Assembly (NCBI GenBank): GCA_038503035.1
Contig: JAVSML010024706.1
Location: 1-64,000, forward strand
Reading direction: 5' to 3'
Length of the DNA stretch: 64,000 nt
Source: Crocodylus rhombifer
Lineage: Eukaryota; Chordata; Crocodylia; Crocodylidae
In this document: piece by piece, positions 36,599 through 48,885 of the stretch
How positions within the stretch are numbered: the stretch's first letter is position 1
Layout: every line of letters begins with the position of its first letter
Position numbers and translations under genes: made by a program
Notes under the pieces: generated by a model
Told to the model about the DNA's origin: nothing
The model's input: the letters and a program-made list of their open reading frames with translations, nothing else
The model's database searches: none

Positions 36599-36897
36599 CA
36601 GTGGTTCTCAACCCTTCTCATTTTTTTAGATTCAGGACACTCCTTGGAAAATGCCCAGCTTTTCATTTTCACCTTTTTCTTTGACTATAGAAAAATAATG
36701 GAGCAATACTTCTATGGCAAAGAACTCGGGAAGACCACAACAGCTCAGAATATTTTCTATATGAAATTTCTGGGTTTTTCTTGTGAATAACATTTGCTTA
36801 TATAACACTGCTAATCTGTGGCACCCCAGAGCACCCTTAAAAGCATCTCAAGGCACCCCAGGGTGCTGTGGTACCTAGGTTGAAAAAAAAATCACTG
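36599..36897. mobile_element. hAT element, CAGTGGTTCTCAACC family, copy 1
   Basis: Starts cagtggttctcaaccc and ends aggttgaaaaaaaaatcactg, a decayed inverted end. It is flanked by atttagag (36591-36598) and atttagac (36898-36905), an 8-bp duplication with one mismatch. The internal phrase tttgactatagaaaaataatg is shared with 48643-48877. Non-autonomous. Confidence 0.85.
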
Positions 36898-37039
36898 ATT
36901 TAGACTGTTTGATTTATTACTGTTAAAACTGATCTCCATTAATAATAGCCAATCACCTGCTTAAGTAATGGAGTAATTGCTAGAAGTGCAACTAGTACAA
37001 AATTAATTCACACTTGGCAGGCATCTTTCTGCATTAGAC

Positions 37040-37554
37040 CAGGGGTGCTCAGCCTCTGGCCCGCAGAGCATGAGGCCTGTGGATCCTTGGAATCCAGCCT
37101 ACGGGCCTCCCCAAGGGCTTGGAAATGTGGCCATGGGGGAGCAGTAGCTGTTAATACCCTTCCTTGCTGCCAAAATCTCAAGCCCCTCTCAATGGGTCAG
37201 AGTCAGGCCATGCCCCATTCCCTCCACGTGGCTGGGTTGGGCCAGTCAATGCCCCCCTCCCCCCCCCCAACAGCTGATTCAGGGGTGGCCCATGCCCCTT
37301 TCTCTCCCTCCCAACATGCCTGGGCCACACCATGCCCCCTCCCTCACCCCCCTGCATAGCTGAATCAGGGCTGGGTCATGCTCCCTCCCCCCCACCATGC
37401 AGGACCAAGTTGGGGTTGCACCAACACCCTTTCCCCCACATGCCTGGATTGGGTCCTGCCACACCTGTTCTGGGTACCAGATTGGGTCCCCAGTCCACAT
37501 GGGGACCAGGCACTGCCCATCCAGCTTGGTGGACAAAAAGGTTGAGCACCGCTG
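37040..37554. mobile_element. hAT element, 515 bp, C-rich interior
   Basis: An exact 8-bp duplication cattagac flanks it (37032-37039 and 37555-37562). The ends are caggggtgctcagcct and the complement of cagcggtgctcaacct. The interior is a series of C-rich patches with catgccccctccc-type repetition, which creates the chance frames here. Non-autonomous. Confidence 0.92.
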
Positions 37555-37562
37555 CATTAGAC

Positions 37563-38609
37563 CATTATCCCATTCAATTGTATAAATGCCAGAAATTCCC
37601 AGCTCTGCTTCTCTTATTGCTACTGTCCAGAAGAACGTACGTATCCCTAAGCTATGTATTAATTGTTATGGTAAGTGCTCTAAGTGCAGATTCTCTCTCT
37701 TAAACATTCATGTAATGTAGTAAGCTCCTAGTTGAAATGTTTTTTTAAAACATTCACAAGTCTTAATAAATATTTTAAATACAGTTGCAATACCAAACAG
37801 CTACATTAGATCTGTTGCATGCTCAGGTACACTTAAAATCCCTCTCAGTTTCTGTGCATGAGAACATGGGCAGTCCCAAATGCAGGTGAATCCCTTTATT
37901 ATATGGGGAAGAAATCTAGGTGCAGGATGGTCAACCAAGCAGAAGGGCAACTCTTTTTGTGCATGGCAGAGCACCCCCACCCCCATGTAGCTTTTGCATA
38001 GATAACTGTGTGCAGAGGGGAGAGCTTCCCAGGATCATAGTGCAGGAAGGTGAAGGAACCCTGTCCAGGCTGCTACAAAGCCAATCTGCAGAACAGTGTG
38101 CAGAATTTTATTTCCTCTGTCCATAGCCTGCTTATTCAGGCTTCATGCAGGCCCTTATTTGGCTCTTATTAATGATCTAAAAAAAAAAATCAGCAATGCT
38201 TCACTTTAATCCGGTTGGCTCTACCCCTACCCTTTACCCTCACGGACCTAGCATACATACTGGATACTGTGCAAGTGCAGGCGCTGATGCTACTCGGCAT
38301 GCTAGTTTCTTAAAGGTGATTGTGTGCGTTTGTTTTTAAGAGACCTGTGAATCTGCATTCTGCAGAAGATGCTCAAAGCAAAGATCATTTGTAACACAAA
38401 ACTGGACAGTGAATACCTTGAATCATCTTGAGTGGAAGTGTTTCTTCACACTATACTAGTGGCCTACAGGTTTTACACGCTTATTTCTAAGACCTTGCTA
38501 CCTTCTGTTCCAGAATCGATTTCCCGTTCAGACTATTATTTCTACTGTAGCACCTGAAGGCCTAAATGAACTAGGTGCGCTAGGTAGATGTAGTGAAAAA
38601 CAATCCATC
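37563..38609. other. Intergenic, nothing recognised
   Basis: No recognisable element or coding signal between the hAT and the MIR. Confidence 0.45.
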
Positions 38610-38762
38610 CAGAGTGAAAGAGGAGAAAACTACAGCAGAGACATGAAGGGATTCTTTTCCTGTGGTCACAGAGGTCAGTAATACAACTGACAATACAACC
38701 CAGGCCTCATATTTCCCCATTCAAAGCCCTCACCACTAGAACACACTGCCTCATGCTTAGGT
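38610..38762 (-). repeat. MIR with tRNA head, antisense
   Basis: Read on the - strand it gives gtgttctagtggtgaggg (tRNA-type A-box region), gaggcctgggttgtattg (B-box region), then ctgacctctgtgaccacagg and a decayed cctcagtttccc-like tail. This is the full order of a tRNA-derived MIR-type SINE. Confidence 0.65.
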
Positions 38763-41526
38763 GCAAATAAAACCACCTTTTACACCTTCAGATCATCTGA
38801 AGTCAAAGCATGAACCTAAAGTGGGCACACCTAAAACGTTGACTCTTGTTATGAAGATGCTGCAAGTTTCAGAGCTGTTCTCTGGACGTTAACACACGTG
38901 ATGTCTGGGACTTCTCTAGAACTGGAAATATCTTCATACATGTGAATCAAAAGTACAGTGGCTGCCCCCAGCTGAGCTTGAAGTAGAAGTTAACACACCT
39001 GTTGCAGAGCATCTGAACTCTATCCACTCAAGTCTCGTGCTTATAGCCTTGGTGTCCAATGCCCCGATATCAAGAGCCTTTGTACTCCTGCACAGAATAT
39101 CTCTGTACCTTGCAAGACATCCACATTTGACACCACTGTACATCTAGGACTTATATGCTCTCTTACAACTGCAGTTAACCGGGTCATGGGATTTGACGGA
39201 TCTTAGTTTCTGGAATATCTGTGCAGAGTGGTATTGGAGCCTGACTCCCATGCACACTAAACTAGAAGGATGGCTTGGTCTTGACAAGCACTGTAAAGAA
39301 CTTAGTGCTCAAACACAGCAATTCCTGATTTTAAATAGTCTCCCTAGCCCTCCCTCTCTGCTGTAAGCATAGGCAGTAGAGGTATAACTTTCTGAATGTG
39401 TATGAATAGCTAATCAAAATAATACGTGGAGAGCACGCTGGTAAAAAGATCACTCTCAGAACACCAGTGCAGCCAAAGAGCCCAGTGAGTTTCTATTACT
39501 GACATGTTATTAGAAAATACTATTCTTAAACAGATCCCTTTTCTACCTGTTTCAAGTGGTATGCTCAGTTTTCATAGCATTTTCCTTATAACAAGGAATT
39601 TTTAAAAAAATCAATTTGAGTTCTCATACATGCATATGAAGACATATATTTTCAGATATCCTTACATGCAGGTAAACAGGTGCTGTGCTTAGGAACACAG
39701 GACTGAAGTGACCTCCAGTCCTCTCTATTTGCAGACAGTCATTTTCTCCAGAAGATTCAAATCTTCACATACAATCACAAGGCAGAAAACCAGGTGCACT
39801 AAGAAAACCCTTCCACATGCCATGGGTAAAAGGAGGAGAGATGATGGCATCCCCCTCAGAAGCCAGTAGCATTTATGAAGAGAAAATATTCTTTTCTGGC
39901 CTGTTCAGGTGATCAGTAAAACCTTGAAACATAAGATTACCAGGTACCTACCACAATGCAAGACAGTTAGCTCTAGATCCCACCATGAGGATTAAAAACA
40001 CTTTGTTCCACATCTTTCTCAAACTGTTGAAACCAGGCCTTGATCCTGAAAGCTGTTCTTGTGGGAAGCAGAGAGGGTCCAATATTTTAGTACTGACAAT
40101 TCAACTAGACACTTTTCAAAGCAGAAACAAATGAATATATCTGCAGCAAACCAGTAAAGAGATCTTCAAGCTGTTAATATACTTAACTCAAAATATATAG
40201 AAATAGTAATACAGTAGTCCAGAAAAAGCAGCAGTATAGAAGAGAAACAGATATGACCAAATGTGATATCACAAATAAGAAAAAACAAGCCCATAATCAG
40301 GCTGACGAAGGGAATGCTTGTTCCAGCTAAGTTAGAGCTACAAATCCATCTCAAACAACACAACAGGAAAGCATGAAATAGTCATAGCTATGTTTCCAAA
40401 ATGAATACTAGCACTGTAAGGTAAAGCATATTAACTCAATCACTGAGAAACACGTAAAAGTGGAAACCTCAATAATAACTTACTTTCAAAAAGTATTCAG
40501 GTGTAGTTTTTTCAAACCAAATATTCTCTCTTTACTTACCAACATGATCAGAAAGTTCATATTCTACAAAACTCCAAGAGATACTCCATACAAGATAGTG
40601 TATTCCTCCTCCATTTTCTCAATTGCAATCCTTGAAACTTGAGGAAAGGTGTAGACCCCTAAGAGTCATTAAGGAAACAGCTGCGTTTCCCTAGCCTGGC
40701 CTGATTAGGCTGAGAGAGGGGGCAGCTGTACTGACACAGCCAACAGAAACAAGCAGATCCTGATAACCTGATCACTGGATCCGAAGGCTCTTTTGAATAA
40801 AACAAAACCAAAGCAAAAAGGCATGTATAGACAAACACTTTCTCATTTGAATTTGATTTTATTGGTTAAACTGCCTGAGAGAGATGCATGGCTGTGTAAT
40901 GTGTTGCTTTCTTTCAGTGGCTTAAAAATCTGATTACATGCAAAGCCTGCAGGAAAGCAGTATGAAAAGATTTTCCCTTTTTTAAATTGTTCCCTTTGCA
41001 AAAATCAACTGTGGTGTGAAAAATAAGAGACAGTTTTCTTTTAAGGCTATTTTGGCTAAGTATAATACTGAGGGTTCTCCAGGATTCTGTGGTCAACCGT
41101 GAGGATTGTCAAACCAAGGGTGCAGACAAAGAGTTAAAGTACTTCAAAATTATAGCACTTCATAGCTGATCCATTGTAACTGTTTTATCTGCTTGCTCTC
41201 TATTGCCTTCTAAGTGGGAATTAAATTTCTGTAACCTAAAGCTGGTTTCATTCAGATTTAAAGTTACGCTGAGCTCCATTATACCTGTACTGTAGTGGAC
41301 AGAGGAAACAGCCAATACCTGTTCCCTGTAATCATTCAGCCAATACCTGTTCCCAGGTGCATCTACGTAAGACATGTACTGCACAGTAGACTAAGTAGCT
41401 CCACAGGAAACATCTCAGTGCCTAAATATGCAGGGCTATTGGGCTGGAGTAAACTAATACACTTTGCAGCAGGGTAGTACTTGTAAATCCAAGTACTATC
41501 CATCCTGTTGAGGAGCTTTTCACTCT
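38763..41526. other. Intergenic, nothing recognised
   Basis: AT-rich with scattered short frames. A direct repeat of ccaatacctgttccc occurs twice near 41311 and 41340. No transposon or gene recognised. Confidence 0.45.
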
Positions 41527-41816
41527 GCAGCGGCACACGTGTAGATGCTGACACAGCTGGCTGGGACATGAGGATGCTTCAGCGTGGGGGCTGCCTACCA
41601 GCTAGCCTCACACTGGAGCACCCTTGTGCTCTAGCCAGCTCCTTTGCAGCACACTAAGCCAGGTCAAATCAGCCCCCAGCTGCCAGCCAGGGCTGTGCAC
41701 CCTGGCTCAATGTGCTGCGGTCGTAAGAACAAGTATAGATGCAGGTCCTGGAAACAATAAGCTCTGGTGCAATAAGCACTGGAGTTTATTACGTATCACT
41801 AATATACATGTGTAGA
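41527..41816. repeat. Possible short inverted-repeat element
   Basis: Bounded by gcacacgtgtagatgctg on the left and acatgtgtagacatgtgg on the right, with several short internal palindromes (agccagctcc, tgccagccagggctgtg). The ends read the same way, not inverted, and no target duplication is clear. It may be a fragment. Confidence 0.3.
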
Positions 41817-42149
41817 CATGTGGTTCCCCCTCCCTCCCCCCTTCTGAGTAATAAGTATCTCTCCCCACATTTAAAATGGCTTGATGTTGTTTTTCTATGG
41901 CCCAGTAGCACCACTTTCTCCTACCAAGCCAGAAAGCCTTGCAGGATCTACCAAGAGCAAAACAGTAGCCAGCAGAATGCAAGAGGAAAAAAAAGCAGTA
42001 CACAGGATGATAGGGAAATGTTGTTTGCAAGCCAAGAGTCAATAGTTGGAGAAAAAGGAAGAGAGAAACAGATGAGTTTAGTGATATGACTGAATGTCAA
42101 GGACAGTGATGGGGTAAATACCAGGAAAGGAAAAGAACTATTTAAGTTA

Positions 42150-42420
42150 AAGGACAATGTTGGCATAACAAGCATGTACAAATAAATACAGGGCAGAAAG
42201 TAGAAGTTTACTAATCACCAGAGTAATCCAGTGCTGGAACAGTCCTCCAAAAGAAGAGAGAGAGGAAGCAAACCCCTCTCTGCCCCCGCAAACTATTTTT
42301 AGATAGATAGAGCCTGATTAGTTTATGAGTGGACTTATATGATATGGCTGCCTTCCAGCACTCTGGAGACTGGACATGATGACCCATCAGGAGGTAACCT
42401 TTCAGTCCTATGTTACTAGC
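42150..42420 (+). repeat. Old CR1 3' end fragment
   Basis: Reads gtaatccagtgctggaacag, then ctggacatgatgacccatca, then aacctttcagtcctatg. This is the diverged counterpart of the CR1 3' end at 8840-8960 (aagcactggaacag ... gatgacctcctgag ... tttcaaccct). It is much more diverged than the other CR1 copies here. Confidence 0.65.
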
Positions 42421-42881
42421 TTATGAGAAGGAGAGGACTTTGTTGCATTGCACCTGCCAGGATCTTTTTGTGTTTTTATCCAAATCTTTAACAAAAGAGG
42501 TGTTCGTTATTGGGCTGTGATTAAAATAATATAGTAAAATACTACAATTGTTAATATGCGTGCATATGTTCAAATGATCTAGGGGAATTATCCTGGGTTT
42601 GTTCGCCTGGTAGAAAAACTTACCTGAAGAAGTCTGAACAGACAATCAAATAAGGAGTCTCTGAAGAACAGAGAACTTGCAACGCTGACGCTGCGCAACC
42701 AGGAAACCTCATGCACGAGTCTTAGCATGCTCTGCGGGCTCAATCTGCCTGGCAACAAATGACAGTGGTGCACAGAGTGGCCTGATTGGCTTACCCAGAC
42801 TGCTCAGAGTCAACTTGTGTCTCCTTGAAGCACAATATGGGACTGTGAAGGGGCATGTTCTGCTTCCAGCTGGGATAGAAT

Positions 42882-43388
42882 TGTAGGGTACGTCCAGATG
42901 TGTGATCGTTTGGTTCCCTGGGGACAAGTAGCGGCGTTGTACCTTGCACCACTGCTTCTTGTCCCCGGGGAACACCTGCGCCATACGTGCTTTGGTGTGT
43001 GGCAAATTCCCCTGCATCACAGTATACTGGCCCCGCAGCCTTACCTAGGGTCTTGGAGGCTGCCCAGAACTGCAGCCATGGTGATCCTGCTGGGCAGAGC
43101 CTGGCCAGCAGCCGCAGCACAGCTTGGAGTGGCCTGACTCTGCTTTTTAGCAACACATGCTGCCCAAGGGTGTGCTGCTTCAGGTTTTTTTCCCATGTCT
43201 TTTTTTTTTTCCACCCTGGGGTGTAAAAAAAAAAAAAAAAACCATGGGGGGAAAAAAAACGTAGCAGCACATGCTCAGGCAGCGTGTCCTTGCAGCATAG
43301 AGAACTCTGGACTGTGTGGCATCTGGTGCTGCAAATGTATTTGCAGCACCACATACAACACAACTGTGCTCATCTGGATGTGCCTGTA
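42882..43388. mobile_element. Foldback DNA-transposon-like element
   Basis: The ends are inverted: gggtacgtccagatgtg on the left, and ggcacatccagatgagc as reverse complement of the right. TGTA abuts both ends (42882-42885 and 43385-43388) as a possible 4-bp duplication. The centre has complementary arms (acacatgctgcccaagg against its counterpart near 43275) enclosing a T-run and an A-run of 12-17 bases. The 190-codon - strand frame across it is a by-product of this structure. Confidence 0.6.
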
Positions 43389-45149
43389 GAGTCTAGCCCC
43401 AGGAAAACACTGTCTTGTAAGGGAAGGGGAAATCACTGGAAATTAATGAAAGATCCTGTGGATCCTGAAAACTCCTAGTGCCTCCTTTTATGCTGCCTGC
43501 ATACTGAGCAGTAATTTTCCTGCAAAGCTGAGCGAATAAAGGCCTACACAACCATATAACTTCCCCACTATCATTGCCTTTCTTCTTTCTCAACCCCCAG
43601 ATATTCCTTTCCTAAACTCTCAATTCTCTTTACTAGTTTTCTCTCTTCAACTACTCCTCAAGTCACATCCTTCATTTTCCTTTGAGTTGCTCTCTCTGAA
43701 GTTCTTATTCTCTATTCCTTGTCCCTAAATGTTTATTCACACTTCCCTGCATCTTCATTTCCTCTACTACCCACTCTATACTCTCTGACTTCCTCGTCTA
43801 TAAGCACTGTATTGGGTTCCACCTTAGATTTCCCATGTCTTTTCTCTGTATTTGCTCTCACTGAAGCGGTGAAGTCTTCAATGCTCTCTCCATCAGCTCA
43901 TAAATTCCTGAAACAGACCTTCTGCTCCCCAGAGATACTGATTTTTTTTAACTTTTACAATTACCTCTAGCCTCTCTGCTCGGTATAGTCAGTTTCCCTT
44001 TCTCAGATCTCCTTCACACTTCTCCTTCAAGTTCTCTTTAATCTCTGCTTCCATAGCTACATTTTCCAAATTCCACTTATGGAATACATCCGATGTACTG
44101 CTTCCTCCCCATCCCTGAGATCCAGTTATTTGCCTACCTGCCTTGTCTTTCTGTGTAGATTGTGGGCTCTACTGGGCAGAGATCACAACTTCTTGTTTAT
44201 CTGGGAAGCACTTCTCGTGTCCTTGTCATAAACTAAATGTTTTCCAGAATCATGCATAAGGCATGGCTCTTTCTGTTCCTGTAGCTATAGATCCTCCTTT
44301 GCACAGATCTCACCAAGGAGTCGGCAAACAAGCATGTACTCCATAGCCTGCACTTCACTGCATTGACATGTATTCATCTAATTAGAGTAGCCCCATTTGA
44401 TCACATTTGTTTTTGATTTTCCAGTTTGCTTGTGCCAGCAATTCAGGTATTGCCATGTTGGCTAATCTTGATTGCCCTTCTTGGAAGGTCCTCCTGGGGT
44501 CCCAGGTCCATTTCAGAGCACCTGATTGTATGTAATCTTTCCTTCTATAACCTCAGTTGCACTGTCAGCTGTTATGTCCCACTGTGCAACCCTAGTCACA
44601 AAACTCTTTTGCATTTTAAGCTATTTAGTTACTTCTGGGTGACCACAGAATGGATGCCTGAGGTCTTCCATCTGCCATGATCTTTCTTTTTGACTTGCTA
44701 CCTTTCTTCTGATATCAGGTGGAGCAATGCCAGTCAGTAAGTACAAGCTATCCTTTGGTGTTGGCTTTAGACATCCTGTTGTTTCATGACATCTGTTATT
44801 TAGACCTGGGTCTAGTCTCTTGGCATGAGCTGATTGTTCTCATACTGGACATGCATAGTCTGCAGTGGAGTAACACAAGGCAATAGCAGTGGTTCATAAT
44901 GTAGCTGGGTTAGCACCCCACTTTGAGGTGACCAACGTTTGAAGTATGTTGTTGTGGGCACTGACTTTCCCTTTCATCTTCTCTACATGTGCTTTGAAGG
45001 GAACCGAAGGGAAGTATGCACTGAACATTTTAGCTGAACTAACCATGAACAAATAATAAAGGCCACAATACAAACATGCATGACATAAGCATGGGTCGCT
45101 CAAGTCTGTCAATAAAATTGAAAATTATTTTTAAATTAAAGAGTTTTTC
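43389..45149. other. Intergenic, decayed LINE-like tract
   Basis: About 43570-44240 is pyrimidine-rich, with phrases such as agattgtgggctctactggg that resemble the 3' parts of ancient L2/L3-type elements. The right part, 44260-45149, is unassigned. Confidence 0.35.
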
Positions 45150-47294
45150 TGTTACTTTATTTAAAAAAAACACTTTGAAATTCAGTAATCCCCCAAAATA
45201 AAAAAGTTTGCTGTGACTATTTAGTTCTACCAGGATTAAATATTGTAATTGTTTCTAGATCTAGGGCCTAGAATAAGAACAGTCTATTTTAAAATATTAA
45301 AGCAAAAGCTGAGTTTAGCTCATTTGTAAGCAATTTAATACGAATGTTTCCAACATACTACATGCAAGAAACTATTTTAAATAACATTAATATAAACTAA
45401 CAAAAGCTAAGTAACCTAAAGTCAAAGTGATATTTCATCTTTATTTCACATAATTAGAAGACACAACGGTATGTATGATCTTTTCCAATCAAGTAGATAC
45501 TCATAATTTTAAGGAAAAACTTATGTAATTAAAAAACAAACAAACAAGGATGTCAAAAGACAGGCACCTCAATGCATTTTTAGGCATCAGAGTCGCTAAC
45601 TTAATCTTCAAAATTGCAAACACCCTGAATTTCCATGAACATGCAAGTGCTTCTAAAAAGGCTGACTGCTTTTAAGAGTCTTAAAGCCCAACCCTGTCAA
45701 CACTTATTTATATGCGTAAGTTCATACATTTGAGTAGTCCCATTATCAATGGGAAAACTCATACGCAGAACATCCTCTACAATAAATGTCAGGGCAGGGC
45801 TATTGAATTTAAGTGACTAATTTTAGGTCTCCAATTTTAAAATGTTTAGCTAGAGCATGTTTAATAATTAACTAGATTTTTTTGTAGAATTGTGTATTTA
45901 GGATGTGCACTTTAAGTGACAGAATCATTTTCTGTCCCTGAACTATAGTCAGGTTTTTATATAAGTATTTACCAAGTTTAATGCATGTACTTTTCAATGT
46001 ACCAATTAGACTAATCACTTGACAAACTTAATGTTTCAAATAATGAGGTATACAGATATTAAAAAATCATTCCTCCCAGTAATTTTGCTTTCTCTGGAAC
46101 ATACTAAGAGTTTTTAAGCAGAAATCTCAATTGACAACAACAGAGACTTTTGCTTAAAAGCAGATGACAAAATCTGGCCCCATATTTTTAAAACATTTTA
46201 TGTAATTTAAAAAAAAATCATATTGCTTAAAAAAAATTAAGATTCAACATAATCTCATAAACCTTCAAGTTTCAATTCAGGCAAATACTTTAAACTGAAT
46301 TAACCAACATAAGTAGATTATTTTAATGGAAGTATTGACAACCCTAACGTATATCAAATGTCAGTGTCAAGTCACTATCAATAATATTGATATTAGAAGC
46401 TTCTTTTCCATTGCCAAATACAAACGCATTTTTCAGCCAAAAAGAAACTTTGTTTTTCTATCTTATATCCAGTAATACAGATCAGGTCTATATCATGCTA
46501 TTTGTTTTTGCTTATGTGTTTGGGCTAATACATTACGTGGCCAAAAGAAACTGAGAATGGCCCAATCTTGCAAACATTTTCATAGGTGTTTAATATATGA
46601 AATATGCAAGTCAGCCCATTGATGTACATGAAACTAAGCGTGTGACTACCCATTTCAGGATCAGGGCTGATGTTGAATAATCAACAAAAATCATTATTCC
46701 TCATGTACAGCTTGCAGCAACTGGAGAAATTCACTCTAAAATAGCAGTTAGGAACATATATATCGTCAGGTGGTATCTGTATCTGTGAATTATTTTGGAT
46801 CAGTGAACCTTTTTTGGATTGTGATTTGAAATATGTACCCAATTTATGAGGGGAGAAAGACAGGCCAAGCCACTGACCTGCTGTTGACCCCCTTCATTAA
46901 TAAGTGGGCAATCAAAGAAGTTCTACTTTACATTATATGAAATGAATTATTTTTTTCTTTTCTTTTTTTAAAGGTGTTCTCTTAATACAAAACAATTGGC
47001 AGAAGATTGGTTGCTGTGTCTTTTTATCTGGTTATATGTTTTCAACTAGCAGCACTTTTGGTGTGAAAATCTGAAGTACCTTTCTGGTTCTTGTTCTTCT
47101 TAGTTTAAAAAAAACACAAGACAAAACAGACCCCAAAATCTCATTATTTAAGGCCATTTAATATCTGTACTGACTTAAAATACTCATATCAAATGGACCA
47201 ATTGTGGTGGCATTCACTGAAGTGGAATGATAAGCAGTTATCTTCTATTTTTCCTCCCAATCTAGTAGGAAAATCAGCATGTCCATATGTACAA
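45150..47294 (-). other. SLC41A2: Probable SLC41A2 3' untranslated region
   Basis: About 2.1 kb downstream (on the - strand) of the SLC41A2 stop is AT-rich and nearly free of recent transposons, unlike everything to its left. On the - strand there are AATAAA hexamers near 45445 and 45153 that could end the transcript. Two short old dispersed-repeat pieces (about 45688-45780 and 46550-46680) lie inside. The boundaries are inferred. Confidence 0.4.
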
Positions 47295-47480
47295 TTAATC
47301 TCCAACATCCCCATCTTTATCACCAATTTGCCATAGGAAGTGAAAACTTATGGCTAATAAGGCTGTTCCAAGTAGATCTCCCAATGCAGTAAGGTAGGGA
47401 ATGGAAAAACTGTCAGGATCTTTTCCTTTTTTCCAGAAATGGTGCACCATCCAGTCAGCAATCCATAACAGGGTGAATAC
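47295..47480 (-). CDS. SLC41A2: SLC41A2 terminal coding exon (magnesium transporter C-terminus)
   Basis: SLC41A2 is a plasma-membrane Mg2+ transporter related to bacterial MgtE. Read on the - strand, this exon encodes 61 residues and a TAA stop. It begins [16 protein letters not shown], continues through [18 protein letters not shown], and ends [10 protein letters not shown]. This matches my memory of the human C-terminus with only conservative changes. A polar loop with the DPDS...P...GD pattern typical of the family leads into a last membrane segment around [13 protein letters not shown], then an acidic tail. The acceptor is tctatcatag directly before GTA and its pyrimidine tract is weak. 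Phase 0 joins it to the exon ending at 63890. It was too short to stand out as an open frame and was found by translation. Confidence 0.96.
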   Translation of the reverse strand, partial: VFTLLWIADWMVHHFWKKGKDPDSFSIPYLTALGDLLGTALLAISFHFLWQIGDKDGDVGD

Positions 47481-48634
47481 CTATGATAGAACACTAAAGA
47501 TTAAAATGATTAAAGGATATTAACTACAATATATTTTGTATTATTAAAGTATACTAAATAAAGAATAAGAACCAACAGAATTACTTATAATAGTACTTAG
47601 CACTATGGAATATATATTTTTCAAAAAGTAATATGTCCATAAATAGATTAATTCCTGATGGAAAAAGGAAGGTACAGAGAGAGAAAATGAGCTGAAGTAT
47701 CACAAAAAGGTGGCCATTGGTGGTTATGTCACTAATTCGCCAATGTTTTGTTTGATGAGGTCTAATTAAAAACGCATGTAGACTTATTGTATGGAACTGC
47801 ATTCTAGGTTTTTTTATAACATAGGTGGTATTTTCAGAAGTGTGCAAAACTGACCTAACTCTTGTCCAGTGAATGAAGCACTTGGAATTGGCTTAACTTT
47901 GTTCTTATGGTCTTCAACCCAAGCCAACTCAATGTGGATGTGAAACCAGTGATGCACCTGGGGGAAGGGCGATAGGGGCAACTGCCCCAGGTGCTGACTT
48001 GGTAGGGGGTGAAAAAGAAATGGCTACTGTTGGCTGTCATATGCTTGTGATTGGTGTGGCAGCTGCAAATTTCTGCTTCTACTTTGCCCCAGTTGCCCAG
48101 CTGCGTCCCTTCACACTTACAGACATGACTTAAGTGCTGAGCATCTGATAAGCTCACTGAACTCTAGCAGGAGTTTTGAATATTCAGCATGTTAAAGTTA
48201 CACCGCTTATATCATTAGAGCTGACAACAATGGCTAAGAGTATGTTGAGATGGCATGGTCAGTGGTTATTAAAGGGTGCTAGCATGGGGTACAAGATGCC
48301 CATAAACTCCTATTTCCAGACGTTCAAAATGACATTCTGGAAGGAAAGAGAACTGCAAAGTCACAATTGTTTCACTGGTGTTAGTAATCAAAAATGTTCC
48401 CCAGTTTCTGTCCTTTTTTCTCAACAACATAGCAGTTTGTTCTACATTGCAGTGATATTTTCAATAACAAATTTTGAGAAACATTGAAAACCAAACCTTG
48501 GAGAGCTGGTTAATGATAAAATGACTGAAGGCCACAAGGGATGCTGGCCTGACATTGAGAGAGCAAATGGCAAGGCTGGGCTGAAAGCAGAACTGCCATA
48601 TAAATCTAGATCTAATGCGAAATTCAAGAGCATT
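47481..48634 (-). other. SLC41A2 last intron, 3' part
   Basis: AT-rich intron next to the terminal exon. A stretch at about 47947-48115 starts with cagtgatgcacctggggg and ends near cccagctgcgtccctt. It looks like a decayed inverted-repeat DNA transposon remnant, but I could not fix its ends. Nothing else recognised. Confidence 0.5.
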
Positions 48635-48642
48635 GGTCAGAT

Positions 48643-48877
48643 CCATGGTTCTCAACCTTTTAAATTCAAGGCATGCCATGGACAATGCCAGATTTCAGTT
48701 TTCACTGGGGTATTTTTGACTACAGAAAAGTGATAGAGTAATTTTTCTGCTGAGAAGAACTCAGAAAGATCACGACAGATCATAATGCATTTAATGCTAT
48801 AAACTCCTACATGAAAGCTTTGGGCTTATCTTGTGACTCGTGTTTGCACACCACAGCACCCTGGTTGAGAATTAGTG
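48643..48877. mobile_element. hAT element, CAGTGGTTCTCAACC family, copy 2
   Basis: Starts ccatggttctcaacctttta and ends ctggttgagaattagtg. The internal phrase tttgactacagaaaagtgat and the agaagaactcagaaagatca stretch match the element at 36599. Flanks ggtcagat and tgttagat agree at 6 of 8 bases, so the insertion is old. Non-autonomous. Confidence 0.75.
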
Positions 48878-48885
48878 TGTTAGAT

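Noticed and set aside
42791..43363. 190-codon open frame on the - strand
   Set aside because: It runs through the foldback element including its poly(T)/poly(A) arms, giving Phe and Lys runs. It is a structural by-product.
47947..48115. hAT element with cagtgatgcacc start
   Set aside because: The right end does not pair convincingly and no 8-bp duplication was found.
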